The notes: generated by a model not told the origin, from the letters alone. Positions 18,806-28,754 are shown, counted from the first letter of the stretch. The stretch is DNA of 64,000 bases from Mesorhizobium opportunistum WSM2075 (GCF_000176035.2 NC_015675.1:3724001-3788000); one strand, 5' to 3'. Program-made: numbers and translations.

Positions 18806-18881
18806 TTGCCTAAAACACGACTAAACGACCAGCAGCAGCCAGATGGCAACGCCCAAAGGGCGACAGTACGGGACCAAACCG

Positions 18882-20678
18882 ATGAGCAACGGACAAAGTG
18901 AACGGCGCGAAATGCCAAGAGCCGAAATGACGGGCGCCGAAATGGTGGTGCAGGCGCTGAAGGACAATGGCGTCAAGCATGTCTTCGGTTATCCCGGCGG
19001 CGCGGTTCTCCCGATCTACGACGAGATCTTCCAGCAGGACGAGGTCGAGCACATTCTGGTGCGGCACGAGCAGGGTGCGGGCCACGCGGCCGAAGGCTAT
19101 GCGCGCTCGACCGGCAAGGCCGGCGTCATGCTGGTGACCTCCGGCCCCGGCGCCACCAATGCGGTGACGCCGCTGCAGGACGCTTTGATGGATTCGATCC
19201 CGCTGGTCTGCCTGACCGGGCAGGTGCCGACGTCGCTCATCGGCTCCGACGCGTTCCAGGAATGCGATACGGTCGGCATCACGCGCCCCTGCACCAAGCA
19301 CAACTGGCTGGTGAAGGACGTCAACGAACTCGCGGCGACCATCCACGAGGCCTTCCATGTCGCCACGACCGGCCGTCCCGGCCCGGTGGTCGTCGACATT
19401 CCGAAGGACGTGCAGTTCGCCAAGGGATTTTATGTCCCGCCGCAGATCGCGCCCCGCACCAGCTACCAGCCCAAGGTCCAGGGCGATCTGGAGAAGATCA
19501 AGGCGGCGGTCGAGCTGATGGCGACCGCGAAGAAGCCGATCATCTACTCGGGCGGCGGCGTCATCAATTCCGGCCCGGAGGCGAGCCATCTCTTGCGCGA
19601 ACTGGTCGATCTCACCGGCTTCCCGATCACCTCGACGCTGATGGGGCTCGGCGCCTATCCGGCGTCGGGCAAGAACTGGCTGGGGATGCTCGGCATGCAC
19701 GGCACCTACGAAGCCAACATGGCGATGCATGACTGCGACGTGATGATCTGCATCGGCGCGCGCTTCGACGACCGGATCACCGGCCGGCTGACAGCGTTCT
19801 CGCCGAACTCGCGCAAGATCCACATCGACATCGACCCGTCGTCCATCAACAAGAACGTGCACACCGAAGTGCCTATCATCGGCGATGTCGGCCGGGTGCT
19901 GGAGGACATGGTGCGGCTGTGGCGGGCGACCGCCAAGGCCGACAAGAAGGCGCTCTATCCCTGGTGGGAGCAGATCGCCAAATGGCGCGGTCGCGATTCA
20001 CTCGCCTACAAGATGAACCATGAGGTCATCATGCCGCAATACGCCATCCAGCGGCTCTACGAACTGACCAAGGACATGGACACCTACATCACCACCGAGG
20101 TCGGCCAGCACCAGATGTGGGCAGCGCAGCATTATCATTTCGAGAAGCCGAACCGCTGGATGACGTCGGGTGGGCTGGGCACGATGGGCTACGGCCTGCC
20201 GGCAGCACTCGGCGTGCAGATCGCGCATCCCGATGCGCTGGTCGTCGACATCGCCGGCGACGCCTCGGTGCAGATGACGATGCAGGAGATGAGCGCGGCG
20301 GTGCAGCACGATGCTCCGATCAAGATCTTCATCCTCAACAACCAGTACATGGGCATGGTGCGCCAGTGGCAGCAGCTGCTGCACGGCAACCGGCTGTCGC
20401 ATTCCTACACCGAGGCGATGCCGGACTTCGTCAAGCTGGCGGAAGCCTATGGCGGCCACGGCATCCGCTGCGAAAAGCCCGACGAGCTGGACGACGCGAT
20501 CAAGGAGATGATTTCGGTCAGGAAGCCGGTGCTGTTCGACTGCCGCGTGGCGACGCTCGCCAACTGCTTCCCGATGATCCCGTCGGGCAAGGCGCACAAC
20601 GAGATGCTGCTGCCGGACGAGGCGACGGACGAGGCCGTGGCCAACGCCATCGACGCCAAGGGCAGGGAACTGGTCTAA
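18882..20678 (+). CDS. ilvB: Acetolactate synthase large (catalytic) subunit
   Basis: ThDP-, FAD- and Mg-dependent condensation of pyruvate to acetolactate, or with 2-oxobutyrate to acetohydroxybutyrate, the first common step to valine, leucine and isoleucine. It is about 598 aa from this ATG; another ATG at 18843 adds 13 residues. Motifs are VFGYPGGAVLPIYDEI, the catalytic Glu in VRHEQGAGHAAEGYAR, the FAD-region IGARFDDRITGRL, and the ThDP motif GDASVQMTMQEMSAAV ending in LNN. It lies behind an attenuator leader and is followed by ilvH, its regulatory subunit. The gene is often named ilvI. Confidence 0.94.
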   Translation: MSNGQSERREMPRAEMTGAEMVVQALKDNGVKHVFGYPGGAVLPIYDEIFQQDEVEHILVRHEQGAGHAAEGYARSTGKAGVMLVTSGPGATNAVTPLQDALMDSIPLVCLTGQVPTSLIGSDAFQECDTVGITRPCTKHNWLVKDVNELAATIHEAFHVATTGRPGPVVVDIPKDVQFAKGFYVPPQIAPRTSYQPKVQGDLEKIKAAVELMATAKKPIIYSGGGVINSGPEASHLLRELVDLTGFPITSTLMGLGAYPASGKNWLGMLGMHGTYEANMAMHDCDVMICIGARFDDRITGRLTAFSPNSRKIHIDIDPSSINKNVHTEVPIIGDVGRVLEDMVRLWRATAKADKKALYPWWEQIAKWRGRDSLAYKMNHEVIMPQYAIQRLYELTKDMDTYITTEVGQHQMWAAQHYHFEKPNRWMTSGGLGTMGYGLPAALGVQIAHPDALVVDIAGDASVQMTMQEMSAAVQHDAPIKIFILNNQYMGMVRQWQQLLHGNRLSHSYTEAMPDFVKLAEAYGGHGIRCEKPDELDDAIKEMISVRKPVLFDCRVATLANCFPMIPSGKAHNEMLLPDEATDEAVANAIDAKGRELV

Positions 20679-20761
20679 ACCGCGAAGCCAGGCAGGGCTG
20701 TCGCGAGAAGCCGTGCGGAAACAGATAGTTAGATCAAGAGTTTGAAATCGAGATTCATGTC

Positions 20762-21337
20762 ATGAACGCACAGCATCTTCAACCGACCGGCTCCGCCTAC
20801 TTCATCGCCAAGGAGACGGAAAGGCCGGAAAACCACACGCTTTCCGTGCTGGTCGACAACGAGCCGGGCGTGCTTGCCCGGGTCATCGGGCTGTTTTCCG
20901 GGCGCGGCTACAACATCGAGAGCCTGACCGTCTCCGAGACCGAACATGAAAAGCACCTGTCGCGGATCACCATCGTGACCCGCGGCACGCCGCATGTGCT
21001 GGAGCAGATCAAGCATCAACTCGAGCGCATCGTTCCGGTGCACCGGGTCGTCGACTTGACCGTGCGTTCGCACGAGTTCGGCCAGGAGCGGCCGCTGGAG
21101 CGGGAACTTGCGCTGGTCAAGGTCGCCGGCACCGGCGAGGCCCGCGTCGAGGCGTTGCGGCTGGCCGACGCTTTCCGCGCCTCGGTCATCGACGCCAACA
21201 CCGAGCATTTCATCTTCGAGATCACCGGCAAGGGTTCCAAGCTCGACCAGTTCATCGCCATCATGAAGCCGCTCGGCCTCGTCGAGATCTGCCGCACCGG
21301 CGTGGCGGCGATGAACCGCGGCCCGCAGGGTATGTAA
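20762..21337 (+). CDS. ilvH: Acetolactate synthase small (regulatory) subunit
   Basis: The 191-aa regulatory partner of the catalytic subunit, conferring valine feedback inhibition. The N-terminal ACT domain reads HTLSVLVDNEPGVLARVIGL followed by FSGRGYNIESLTVSETE; the C-terminal ALS_ss_C part includes RELALVKVAGTGEARVEALR and FIFEITGKGSKLDQFIAIM. Length and layout match IlvH/IlvN. It starts about 80 bases after ilvB and is probably on the same attenuated transcript. Confidence 0.95.
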   Translation: MNAQHLQPTGSAYFIAKETERPENHTLSVLVDNEPGVLARVIGLFSGRGYNIESLTVSETEHEKHLSRITIVTRGTPHVLEQIKHQLERIVPVHRVVDLTVRSHEFGQERPLERELALVKVAGTGEARVEALRLADAFRASVIDANTEHFIFEITGKGSKLDQFIAIMKPLGLVEICRTGVAAMNRGPQGM

Positions 21338-21413
21338 GAATTCATACGACGTTCAGATTCTGCATTCACGTTAGGACAAGGCAGTCCGAAAGACGTTTGA
21401 GAATTGGTGGCGC

Positions 21414-21645
21414 GTGACCCCGCGACAAGAACTGGCGATACATGTGATGATGTACGCCATGATCGCATTCTCGATTTGGGTGCTTGCCCATGCCTGGGTG
21501 ACGATGACTGTCCCTGTCGGACGAATGGGTCGCCCATGCAGACAATCCAACGAGATTCTGGGATGGAATCTTCTTCCATGCCGGATGCATCGTCGTCTTC
21601 AGTTGGTTTCTTTGGTGGCTGAAGTATAGCCGTCGTCGAGACTGA
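21414..21645 (+). pseudogene. Frameshifted small two-helix membrane protein
   Basis: Two adjoining frames each encode convincing membrane-protein sequence. The first starts at GTG 21414 (MTPRQELAIHVMMYAMIAFS, with a helix through AWVTMTV). After a single extra base near 21519 the second continues DEWVAHADNPTRFWDGIFFH, with a second helix through WFLWWLKY, to TGA at 21643. Joined, they give about 77 aa. Neither half alone looks complete. It may be a pseudogene, a sequencing or assembly error, or a +1 frameshift. No family is recognised. Confidence 0.55.
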
Positions 21646-21780
21646 TCGCCCGAATTTATCCGGTCGGGCGTGCCCGGGAAATCAGCCGTCGGATCGCGGC
21701 GGGGGCATTGGACCAATCGAATGAAGTTGCGTCCGGCGCCCGGTCGATTTAGTCAGCATTACTGACCTTTGTGAGCCGTC

Positions 21781-22377
21781 ATGACCCTCGACGCATTCCT
21801 CGCACTTTTGGTCTACGCCTTCGTGACCTCGATCACGCCGGGGCCGAACAATCTGATGCTGCTGGCTTCAGGTGTGAATTTCGGCCTGGTCAGGAGCGTG
21901 CCGCATATGCTTGGCATCAGCATCGGTTTCCTGGTGCTGCTGCTTGCCGTCGGCCTTGGCCTTGGTGCCGTGCTGACGGCGTTTCCGGCGCTGCATACGG
22001 CGTTGAAGATCGCCGGCGCCGCCTATCTGCTCTACCTCGCCTGGAAGATCGCCATGTCGCGCTCGTTCGCAGGCAAGGGCGAGGCAAGCGGGCGACCGAT
22101 GCGCTTCATCGATGCGGCGGCGTTCCAGTGGGTCAATCCCAAGGCCTGGGTGATGGCGATCACCGCCATGGCCGTCTACAGCAATCCGGAGCACCCTTTC
22201 CTGTCGGTGGCGCTGATCTCGGTGGCCTTCACCATCGTCAACCTGCCGAGCGTCTCGGTATGGGCGGGATTCGGCACGGCGCTGCGCGGTTTCCTGTCGG
22301 ATCCGGTACGGCTGAAATGGTTCAACATCGGCATGGGCGTGCTGCTGGCGGCGACGCTTTGGCCGATGTTGAAATAG
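21781..22377 (+). CDS. LysE/RhtB-family amino-acid exporter
   Basis: A 198-aa inner-membrane protein with about six hydrophobic helices. The N-terminal motif VTSITPGPNNLMLLASGVNFG is the LysE/RhtB signature; later AGAAYLLYLAWKIA and AAAFQWVNPKAWVMAITA fit the same family. Members export amino acids or similar small molecules; the substrate here is unknown, although closeness to ilvBH would make branched-chain amino acids a fair guess. It is transcribed alone, about 135 bases after the frameshifted small gene. Confidence 0.9.
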   Translation: MTLDAFLALLVYAFVTSITPGPNNLMLLASGVNFGLVRSVPHMLGISIGFLVLLLAVGLGLGAVLTAFPALHTALKIAGAAYLLYLAWKIAMSRSFAGKGEASGRPMRFIDAAAFQWVNPKAWVMAITAMAVYSNPEHPFLSVALISVAFTIVNLPSVSVWAGFGTALRGFLSDPVRLKWFNIGMGVLLAATLWPMLK

Positions 22378-22423
22378 GACTTCCTCGGGGCTCGTCGTAG
22401 CTTCGGCCAGCGGCCATGCCGGG

Positions 22424-22447
22424 TGCACATCCATTGTGCAGTGCACA
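22424..22447. promoter_or_regulatory. Candidate operator upstream of RND pump genes
   Basis: Two overlapping dyads, TGCACA-TCCAT-TGTGCA (22424-22440) and TGTGC-AGT-GCACA (22435-22447), lie about 145 bases before the pump operon and after the LysE gene. They fit the size of TetR- or MarR-type sites, but no regulator gene is adjacent. Pattern only. Confidence 0.35.
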
Positions 22448-22592
22448 TTAAATCTTCGTAATGCCGTGTTTTGGCCCTTTTCCGACAAAGGCGTGTCCTA
22501 TCTATTCGGCGAAATCGCGGCAGTGAGCCGTGAGTTGCGCTAGAATACGACCACCTGGCTATGGCGTGTCGGACAGAGAGGGCCTTTTGTCG

Positions 22593-23858
22593 ATGCGTGG
22601 AAAAGTCATTCTTTCTTTGCTGGCGGTCGCCTGCGCGGGTGCTGCCTGGCTCTATCTGTCTCCCGACGCACTGAGCCGGGCTCAACAGTTGATCGGCGCA
22701 AAGCAGGTCGCGGCTGCATCGGACAAGCAGGCCCGGGACACTCAGGGAGGCGGCAAGCAGGCGGCTGGCGGCAATGGTGCGCGTTCGGCCTCGATCGTCT
22801 CGGCGACGGCGACGACGGCCGACTTCCCGATCCGGCGCTATGCCATCGGCTTCGTCTCCTCTCCGGCGGTGGTCAATATCAACGCGCGGGTGTCCAGCCA
22901 GATCGTCTCCATCGACGTCAAGGACGGGCAGATGGTGAAGGCCGGCGATCTTCTGTTATCGCTCGATGACCGTGCGCTGAAGGCGCAGCTCGCCAAGGAC
23001 CAGGCGACGCTCGCCAAGGACCAGGCCCTGCTCGCCAGCTCGAATTCCGATCTTCAGCGCGCCAAGGATCTCGTCGCCAAGCAGGCCGGCACGCAGCAAA
23101 CCTATGACCAGGCGGTTGCCGCGCAGAAGGCCGCGGCGGCGACCGTCGATGCCGACAAAGCGACGATCGATGCCGACAACGTCCAGCTTGGCTTTGCCAC
23201 GATCACGGCGCCGATCGCCGGCAGGCTGGGTGCCGTCAATGTCGCCGTCGGCGATCTTGTCACCGTCAGCAATGGCAACAGCAGCACGGCGACACCGTTG
23301 GTGACCATCACCCAGATGGACCCGCTGCAGGTGAACTTCAACCTGCCGGAAAGCAACCTTGCGCTGCTGCACAAGGCGCTGGCCAATCCGCAGCAAGGGG
23401 CGGTGACGCTGACCCAGGACGGCGACCCGACGCCGATCGGCAAGGGTACGCTCGATTTCGTCGATTCCAGCGTCGACACGGCTTCCGGCACCATCGCCAC
23501 GAGAGCCAGCATACCGAACGCCGATCTCTCGCTGTGGCCGGGCCAATATGTGAATGTCGTCCTCGACGCCGGCGTCATGCCGCGGATGACCTCGGTTCCC
23601 ACGGTCGCGGTGCAGCCGAGCCAGAAGGGGCCGTTCGTCTATGTGGTCAAACCCGACAACACCGTCGAGATGCGGCCGGTGCAAGTGGCGCTGACCGAAG
23701 GCGAGAACAGCGCCATCAGCCAGGGAGTGAAAGCCGGCGAGAAAGTGGTCACCGAAGGTCAGACAAGATTGAAGAACGGCGCCGCCGTGCATGAGGGCGC
23801 CACTACTGCAGCGCCCAAGGTGGCCGAGGCGACCAATGCCGGCGGGGCGGCCCAATGA
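22593..23858 (+). CDS. RND efflux periplasmic adaptor (membrane fusion protein)
   Basis: A 421-aa adaptor linking an inner-membrane RND pump to an outer-membrane channel. It has an N-terminal anchor helix (residues about 4-20), a lipoyl half-motif near SSQIVSIDVKDGQMVKAGDL, a coiled-coil hairpin rich in Ala, Lys and Gln (LAKDQATLAKDQALLASSN), the returning lipoyl half at ITAPIAGRLGAVNVAVGDLV, and beta-barrel and membrane-proximal domains. ATG at 22593 is preceded by GAGAGGG; a TTG at 22587 is also possible. Its stop overlaps the pump gene start by four bases (ATGA). Confidence 0.93.
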   Translation: MRGKVILSLLAVACAGAAWLYLSPDALSRAQQLIGAKQVAAASDKQARDTQGGGKQAAGGNGARSASIVSATATTADFPIRRYAIGFVSSPAVVNINARVSSQIVSIDVKDGQMVKAGDLLLSLDDRALKAQLAKDQATLAKDQALLASSNSDLQRAKDLVAKQAGTQQTYDQAVAAQKAAAATVDADKATIDADNVQLGFATITAPIAGRLGAVNVAVGDLVTVSNGNSSTATPLVTITQMDPLQVNFNLPESNLALLHKALANPQQGAVTLTQDGDPTPIGKGTLDFVDSSVDTASGTIATRASIPNADLSLWPGQYVNVVLDAGVMPRMTSVPTVAVQPSQKGPFVYVVKPDNTVEMRPVQVALTEGENSAISQGVKAGEKVVTEGQTRLKNGAAVHEGATTAAPKVAEATNAGGAAQ

Positions 23859-26800
23859 TCTCCGAATTCTGCATTCGCAGGCCCGTGGCCACGCTCCTGA
23901 TGTCGTTCGCTCTCGTGCTGGGCGGACTGTTCGCCTACAAATTCCTGCCGGTGGCCGCACTGCCCAGCGCCGAATTCCCGGTGGTCAACGTCTCGGCCTC
24001 GCTGCCCGGCGCCTCGCCGGAAACCATGGCGACGTCGGTGGCGACGCCGCTGATCAAGCAGTTCGCGACCATCGCCGGCATCGATTCGATTTCGACCACG
24101 AACTCGCTTGGTCAGACTTCGATCGCCATCCAGTTCGTGCTCAACCGCGATATCGACGCGGCGGCGGCCGACGTGCAGGCGGCGATCGCGCGCACGCAGA
24201 AATCATTGCCGCCGCAGATGACGTCGCCGCCGAGCTATCGCAAGGTCAATCCGGCCGACGCGCCGATCCTTTTGATGTCGCTGGTCAGCGACACGGTTCC
24301 GCTGACCGACCTCGATGCCTTCGCCGAAAACGTCATCTCGCCGTCGCTGTCGACCATCGACGGGGTGGCGCAGGTCTCGATCTTCGGCCAGCAGAAATAC
24401 GCGGTGCGCATCCAGATCGACCCGACCGCGCTTGCCGCCCGCGGCATCTCGATCGATCAGCTGCAGGCGGCGGTCGCGTCCGCCAACAGCAACACGCCGC
24501 TCGGCGTGCTGCAGAACAACAAGCAGCAGCTGACCATCACCGCCAACACCCAGTTGACCGACGCCGCCGGCTTCTCCAACCTCATCATCGCCACCAAGAA
24601 CGGCCACCCGGTGCGGCTGGGCGAGGTGACCCGCGTCGTCAATTCCGTGCAGACCACGACGACGGCGAGTTGGTATGACGGTACCCGCGCGATCATCATG
24701 GCCGTCCAGCGCCAGCCCGACGCCAACACGGTCGACGTCGTCGACAAGGTCAAGGCGATGCTGCCGTCCTTCCAGGACCAGATGCCGGCCGCGGCCCAGA
24801 TCAAGCTGCTCAACGACCGCTCGACCTCGATCCGCCAGGCCGTCGACGACGTGCAGTTCACGCTGCTTTTGACCATCGCGCTGGTGGTGATGGTGATCTT
24901 CGTGTTCCTGCGCCGGGTGACGGCGACCATCATTCCGGCCGTGGCGGTGCCGATCTCGCTAATCGCGACGCTCGGCGCGATGTTCCTGTTCGGCTTTTCC
25001 ATCGACAACATCTCGCTGATGGGCCTGACGCTCGCTGTCGGCCTCGTCGTCGACGACGCCATCGTGATGCTCGAAAACATCTTCCGCCATATGGAAGAGG
25101 ACGGGTTGTCTGCCTTCGATGCGTCGCTGAAGGGCGCGCGCGAAATCGGCTTCACCATCATCTCGATCTCGATCTCGCTGGTCGCCGTGTTCATACCTGT
25201 GCTTCTGATGGGCGGGGTGATCGGGCGCATCTTCAACGAGTTCGCCGTCGTGGTGACGGTCGCCATCCTGGCGTCGATGTTCGTCTCGCTGACGCTGACG
25301 CCGATGCTTTGCTCGCGGCTGCTGTCGGTGACCAAGGCCGACCGCGAAGCACACGGTGCGGGCCACAAGCGCGATTTCATCACGCGCGGCTACGACCGCG
25401 TCCTCAGCTTCTGCCTGCGGCACACCTTCCTGGTGTTCCTCGTCTTCATCGGCACCGCGGCGGCGTCGGTGTGGCTGATCCAGGTATCGCCGAAGGGCTT
25501 CTTCCCGCAGGAGGATATCGGCCAGATCTCGGTGACGACCATCGCGCGCCAGGACATCTCGTTCGACGCCATGGCCAAGCTGCAGGGGCAGGTGGCCAGC
25601 GTGTTCTCGCATTCGCCCTATGTCGACCATGTCGCGTGGTCGGCGGGCAGCGGCAACAATGCGCTCAACCAGGGGCAGCTCTTCGTCCAGCTCAAGGGCA
25701 AGGACCAGCGTCCCGATATCGAGAAGGTGCTTTCGGATCTGCGCAAGCAACTGGCCGGCGTGGCGGGCATCGAGACCTACATGCAGCCGGTGCAGAACCT
25801 GAGACTGGGTTCGCGCTCGTCGGCCAGCGCCTACCAGCTCGTGGTTCAGGGGCTGGACACCGGCCAGACCGATATCTGGGCACAGAAACTCAATGACGCG
25901 ATGGCGGCCGATCATGCGACCTTCACCGACGTCACCAGCGATTTGCAGAACAATGCGCTGCAGGCATCGCTGGTGGTGGATCGCGACAAGGCCGCCCAGC
26001 TCGGCATCGACACCGACACGCTGCGCACCGCTCTCTATGGCGGGTTCGGCACCGACCAGGTGTCGACGATCTTCGGCTCGGCCGACAGCTATGAGGTCAT
26101 CACCGAGCTCGATCCCAAGATCGAATGGTCACCCGAGCGGATGCTCGCCATCCAGATGCGGACGGCGAGCGGCAGCCTGGTTCCGCTCGGCGCCTTCGCG
26201 CGCGTCGACCGCACGGCCGGCGCCCTGACGGTCAACCAGCTCGGCCAGCTTCCGGCGGTGACCATCTCCTACAATTTGCCGCAAGGCGTGGCGCTCGGCG
26301 ACAGTACGGCCCGCATCAGCGCGCTGAAGGAGCAGATCGGCATGCCGACGGCGATCTCGACGTCCTTTGCCGGCACGGCCAAGACCTTCCAGGATTCGCT
26401 TGCCAACCAGGGCCTGCTGATCGGCGGCGCGATCCTGACCATCTACATCGTGCTCGGCATCCTCTATGAGAGCTTCATCCACCCGCTCACCATTCTGACC
26501 GGCCTGCCGTCGGCGGTGCTTGGTGCCGTCGTGGCACTGCGCTTCGCCGGCATGGATCTGTCCGTCATCGCGGTGATCGGCATCCTGATGCTAATCGGCA
26601 TCGTCAAGAAGAACGGCATCATGATGGTCGATGTCGCGCTCGAACTGCGACGAGAAGGCATGTCGGCCACCGATTCCATCCACAAGGCGTGCCTGATGCG
26701 TTTCAGGCCGATCATGATGACGACGCTGGCAGCACTTATGGGCACCTTCCCGATCGCGCTCGGCACCGGCGCCAGCGCCGAGCTGCGGCAGCCGCTGGGT

Positions 26801-27016
26801 GTTGCGGTCGTCGGCGGCCTGCTCGCCTCGCAGGCGCTGACCCTGTTCGTGACGCCGGTGATCTATGTCTACATGGAGAATTTCTCGGGCTGGCTGGTCG
26901 GGCTGATGCCGAAGCGCAAGGCGGAGTTGCACCTGGTCGAAGAAGGCGATCAGCCGTCATTGTTCGGTACCAACGACGACATTCAGGGCGAGCCGCAGAA
27001 AACGGCCGCCGAGTAA
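23855..27016 (+). CDS. RND multidrug efflux pump, AcrB/MdtBC-like
   Basis: A proton-driven inner-membrane exporter of 1053 aa, the usual HAE-1 length. It opens with FCIRRPVATLLMSFALVLGG (first helix), then PSAEFPVVNVSASLPGASPETMA. The paired Asp of helix 4 (GLVVDDAIVMLENIFRHM) for proton relay are present, and the second membrane half starts around GGAILTIYIVLGILYESFIHP. The LPSAEFPVV region is closer to MdtB/MdtC than to AcrB. No outer-membrane channel gene follows, so it presumably borrows a TolC-type channel from elsewhere. Substrates unknown. Confidence 0.94.
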   Translation: MISEFCIRRPVATLLMSFALVLGGLFAYKFLPVAALPSAEFPVVNVSASLPGASPETMATSVATPLIKQFATIAGIDSISTTNSLGQTSIAIQFVLNRDIDAAAADVQAAIARTQKSLPPQMTSPPSYRKVNPADAPILLMSLVSDTVPLTDLDAFAENVISPSLSTIDGVAQVSIFGQQKYAVRIQIDPTALAARGISIDQLQAAVASANSNTPLGVLQNNKQQLTITANTQLTDAAGFSNLIIATKNGHPVRLGEVTRVVNSVQTTTTASWYDGTRAIIMAVQRQPDANTVDVVDKVKAMLPSFQDQMPAAAQIKLLNDRSTSIRQAVDDVQFTLLLTIALVVMVIFVFLRRVTATIIPAVAVPISLIATLGAMFLFGFSIDNISLMGLTLAVGLVVDDAIVMLENIFRHMEEDGLSAFDASLKGAREIGFTIISISISLVAVFIPVLLMGGVIGRIFNEFAVVVTVAILASMFVSLTLTPMLCSRLLSVTKADREAHGAGHKRDFITRGYDRVLSFCLRHTFLVFLVFIGTAAASVWLIQVSPKGFFPQEDIGQISVTTIARQDISFDAMAKLQGQVASVFSHSPYVDHVAWSAGSGNNALNQGQLFVQLKGKDQRPDIEKVLSDLRKQLAGVAGIETYMQPVQNLRLGSRSSASAYQLVVQGLDTGQTDIWAQKLNDAMAADHATFTDVTSDLQNNALQASLVVDRDKAAQLGIDTDTLRTALYGGFGTDQVSTIFGSADSYEVITELDPKIEWSPERMLAIQMRTASGSLVPLGAFARVDRTAGALTVNQLGQLPAVTISYNLPQGVALGDSTARISALKEQIGMPTAISTSFAGTAKTFQDSLANQGLLIGGAILTIYIVLGILYESFIHPLTILTGLPSAVLGAVVALRFAGMDLSVIAVIGILMLIGIVKKNGIMMVDVALELRREGMSATDSIHKACLMRFRPIMMTTLAALMGTFPIALGTGASAELRQPLGVAVVGGLLASQALTLFVTPVIYVYMENFSGWLVGLMPKRKAELHLVEEGDQPSLFGTNDDIQGEPQKTAAE

Positions 27017-27094
27017 CGGCTTGATGCGGTCCGGATAAAGCTGGCCCAAGCCGTCATGCTTGCGGCCGGCGGATCGGAGCCATAGTTTGTGGCA

Positions 27095-27718
27095 ATGTCC
27101 CACGATCATGACCACGACAACGAACTCGATCCGTTTGCCGCCCGGGTGCGCGCGCTGGAGACCATCCTGACCCGCAAGGGGCTGATCGATCCGGCCGCGA
27201 TCGACGTCATCGTCGATACCTACGAGACCAAGATCGGTCCGCGCAACGGCGCCAGGGTGGTGGCGAAAGCCTGGAGCGATCCTGCCTATGCCGACTGGCT
27301 GAGGCGCGACGCGACGGCGGCCATCGAATCGCTCAGCTACACCGGCCGGCAGGGCGAGCACATGCAGGCGGTGTTCAACACCGATGACACGCACAATCTC
27401 GTCGTCTGCACGCTGTGCTCCTGCTATCCGTGGTCGGTGCTCGGGCTGCCGCCTGTCTGGTACAAGGCGCCGCCCTATCGTTCACGCGCCGTCATCGACC
27501 CGCGCGGCGTGCTCGAGGAATTCGGGCTGACGCTGCCGGCGGACAAGAATATCCGCGTCTGGGATTCGACCGCGGAGCTGCGCTATCTCATCGTGCCGCA
27601 ACGGCCGCAGGGCACCGAGGGCTGGAGCGAGGAGCAACTGGCCGATCTGGTAAGCCGCGATGCCATGATCGGCACGGCGCTGGCCAGAGAACCGGAACAT
27701 ACGGGGGAGCCGGCATGA
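27095..27718 (+). CDS. nthA: Nitrile hydratase alpha subunit, cobalt type
   Basis: Hydrates nitriles to amides with the beta subunit. The 207-aa protein has the metal-binding claw [10 protein letters not shown] (Cys105, Cys108, Ser109, Cys110). Thr between the first two positions (VCTLCSC) marks the cobalt-type enzyme, whereas iron enzymes carry VCSLCSC. The inner Cys residues become oxidised in mature enzymes. The N-terminus is His/Asp-rich (SHDHDHDNE). A GTG two codons upstream is an alternative start. It overlaps the beta-subunit gene by four bases. Confidence 0.94.
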   Translation: MSHDHDHDNELDPFAARVRALETILTRKGLIDPAAIDVIVDTYETKIGPRNGARVVAKAWSDPAYADWLRRDATAAIESLSYTGRQGEHMQAVFNTDDTHNLVVCTLCSCYPWSVLGLPPVWYKAPPYRSRAVIDPRGVLEEFGLTLPADKNIRVWDSTAELRYLIVPQRPQGTEGWSEEQLADLVSRDAMIGTALAREPEHTGEPA

Positions 27719-28374
27719 ACGGCCCCCAGGATCTCGGCGGACAGATGGGGTTCGGGTCCGTGGCCCCTGAAAAAGATGAACCCTATTTCCATGCCGACTG
27801 GGAGCGGCGCGCGCTCGGCGTGACGCTGACGGCCGGCGCCATGGGCGCCTGGAACATCGACGAAAGCCGGCACGCGCGGGAATCGCTGCATCCGGCCGAC
27901 TATTATGGCTCCAGCTATTACCAGATCTGGATCAAGGCGCTGGAGACCTTGCTCAAGCGGCATGGTTTCGTCAGCGAACGCGATCTCAAGGCGGGCGAGG
28001 CGATCGATGCGGCGGCGACCCCGAAACGGGTGCTGAAGGCGGAAAACGTTCCGGCGGTGCTGGCCAAGGGCAGTCCTTGCAACCGGCCGGTCGAGACGGC
28101 GCCGCGCTTCAGGGCCGGCGACGCCGTGCGGACGAAGAATTTCAACCCGACCGGCCATACCAGGCTGCCGCGCTATGCGCGCGGCAGACGGGGCACGATC
28201 GAGGCGGTGCGCGACGGCTTCGTCTTTCCCGACACCAACGCGCACGGGCAAGGCGAGAACCCGCAATGGGTCTACACGGTGGTTTTCGATGGCACGGAGA
28301 TCTGGGGCGAGGGCGCCGACCCGACGCTGACCGTGTCGATCGACGCCTGGGAGAGCTATCTTGAGCCGGCCTGA
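27715..28374 (+). CDS. nthB: Nitrile hydratase beta subunit
   Basis: A 219-aa partner of the alpha subunit, with the typical opening [19 protein letters not shown], the helical middle ([20 protein letters not shown]) and the C-terminal SH3-like barrel ([20 protein letters not shown], then [20 protein letters not shown]). The barrel helps metal loading and active-site formation. Coupled to nthA by ATGA; the accessory gene begins inside its last codons. Confidence 0.94.
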   Translation: MNGPQDLGGQMGFGSVAPEKDEPYFHADWERRALGVTLTAGAMGAWNIDESRHARESLHPADYYGSSYYQIWIKALETLLKRHGFVSERDLKAGEAIDAAATPKRVLKAENVPAVLAKGSPCNRPVETAPRFRAGDAVRTKNFNPTGHTRLPRYARGRRGTIEAVRDGFVFPDTNAHGQGENPQWVYTVVFDGTEIWGEGADPTLTVSIDAWESYLEPA

Positions 28375-28720
28375 AGGTACCGCTGCCGATTTGCCGCCGG
28401 GGGTCGATGCCCCGGTGTTTGCAGAGCCCTGGCAGGCCGAGGCCTTCGCCTTGACGGTTGCGCTGCACGACAAGGGCCTGTTCTCGTGGAACGAGTGGGC
28501 GGATGCCCTGTCGGCGCAGGTGAAGAAGCCGGACGCCGCGGCTGACGGCCACGATTATTACGAACATTGGCTGGCAGCACTGGAAAGCCTCCTTGCGTCG
28601 AAGGGGTTGGCCGCCAGGGCGGATGTCGACGCGATGGCGCAAGCCTGGGAGCGTGCCGCCCATGCCACCCCACACGGCAAGCCGATCCTGCTGGAGAACG
28701 ATCCCGGACAAGTCGGTTAG
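28361..28720 (+). CDS. Nitrile hydratase accessory (activator) protein
   Basis: A 119-aa protein related to the N-terminal half of nitrile hydratase beta subunits (FAEPWQAEAFALTVALHDKG, FSWNEWADALSAQV, DYYEHWLAALESLL). In cobalt-type systems such a partner carries the cobalt-loaded alpha subunit into the enzyme by subunit exchange. The start is TTG, overlapping nthB by 14 bases; no in-frame ATG precedes the conserved part. The C-terminus (THGKPILLEN-like, here ATPHGKPILLENDPGQVG) is also typical. Followed by a palindromic repeat. Confidence 0.88.
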   Translation: MSRPEGTAADLPPGVDAPVFAEPWQAEAFALTVALHDKGLFSWNEWADALSAQVKKPDAAADGHDYYEHWLAALESLLASKGLAARADVDAMAQAWERAAHATPHGKPILLENDPGQVG

Positions 28721-28754
28721 TCTTTCGACAAAGGATGAAGTCCTTGCGGCGTTT

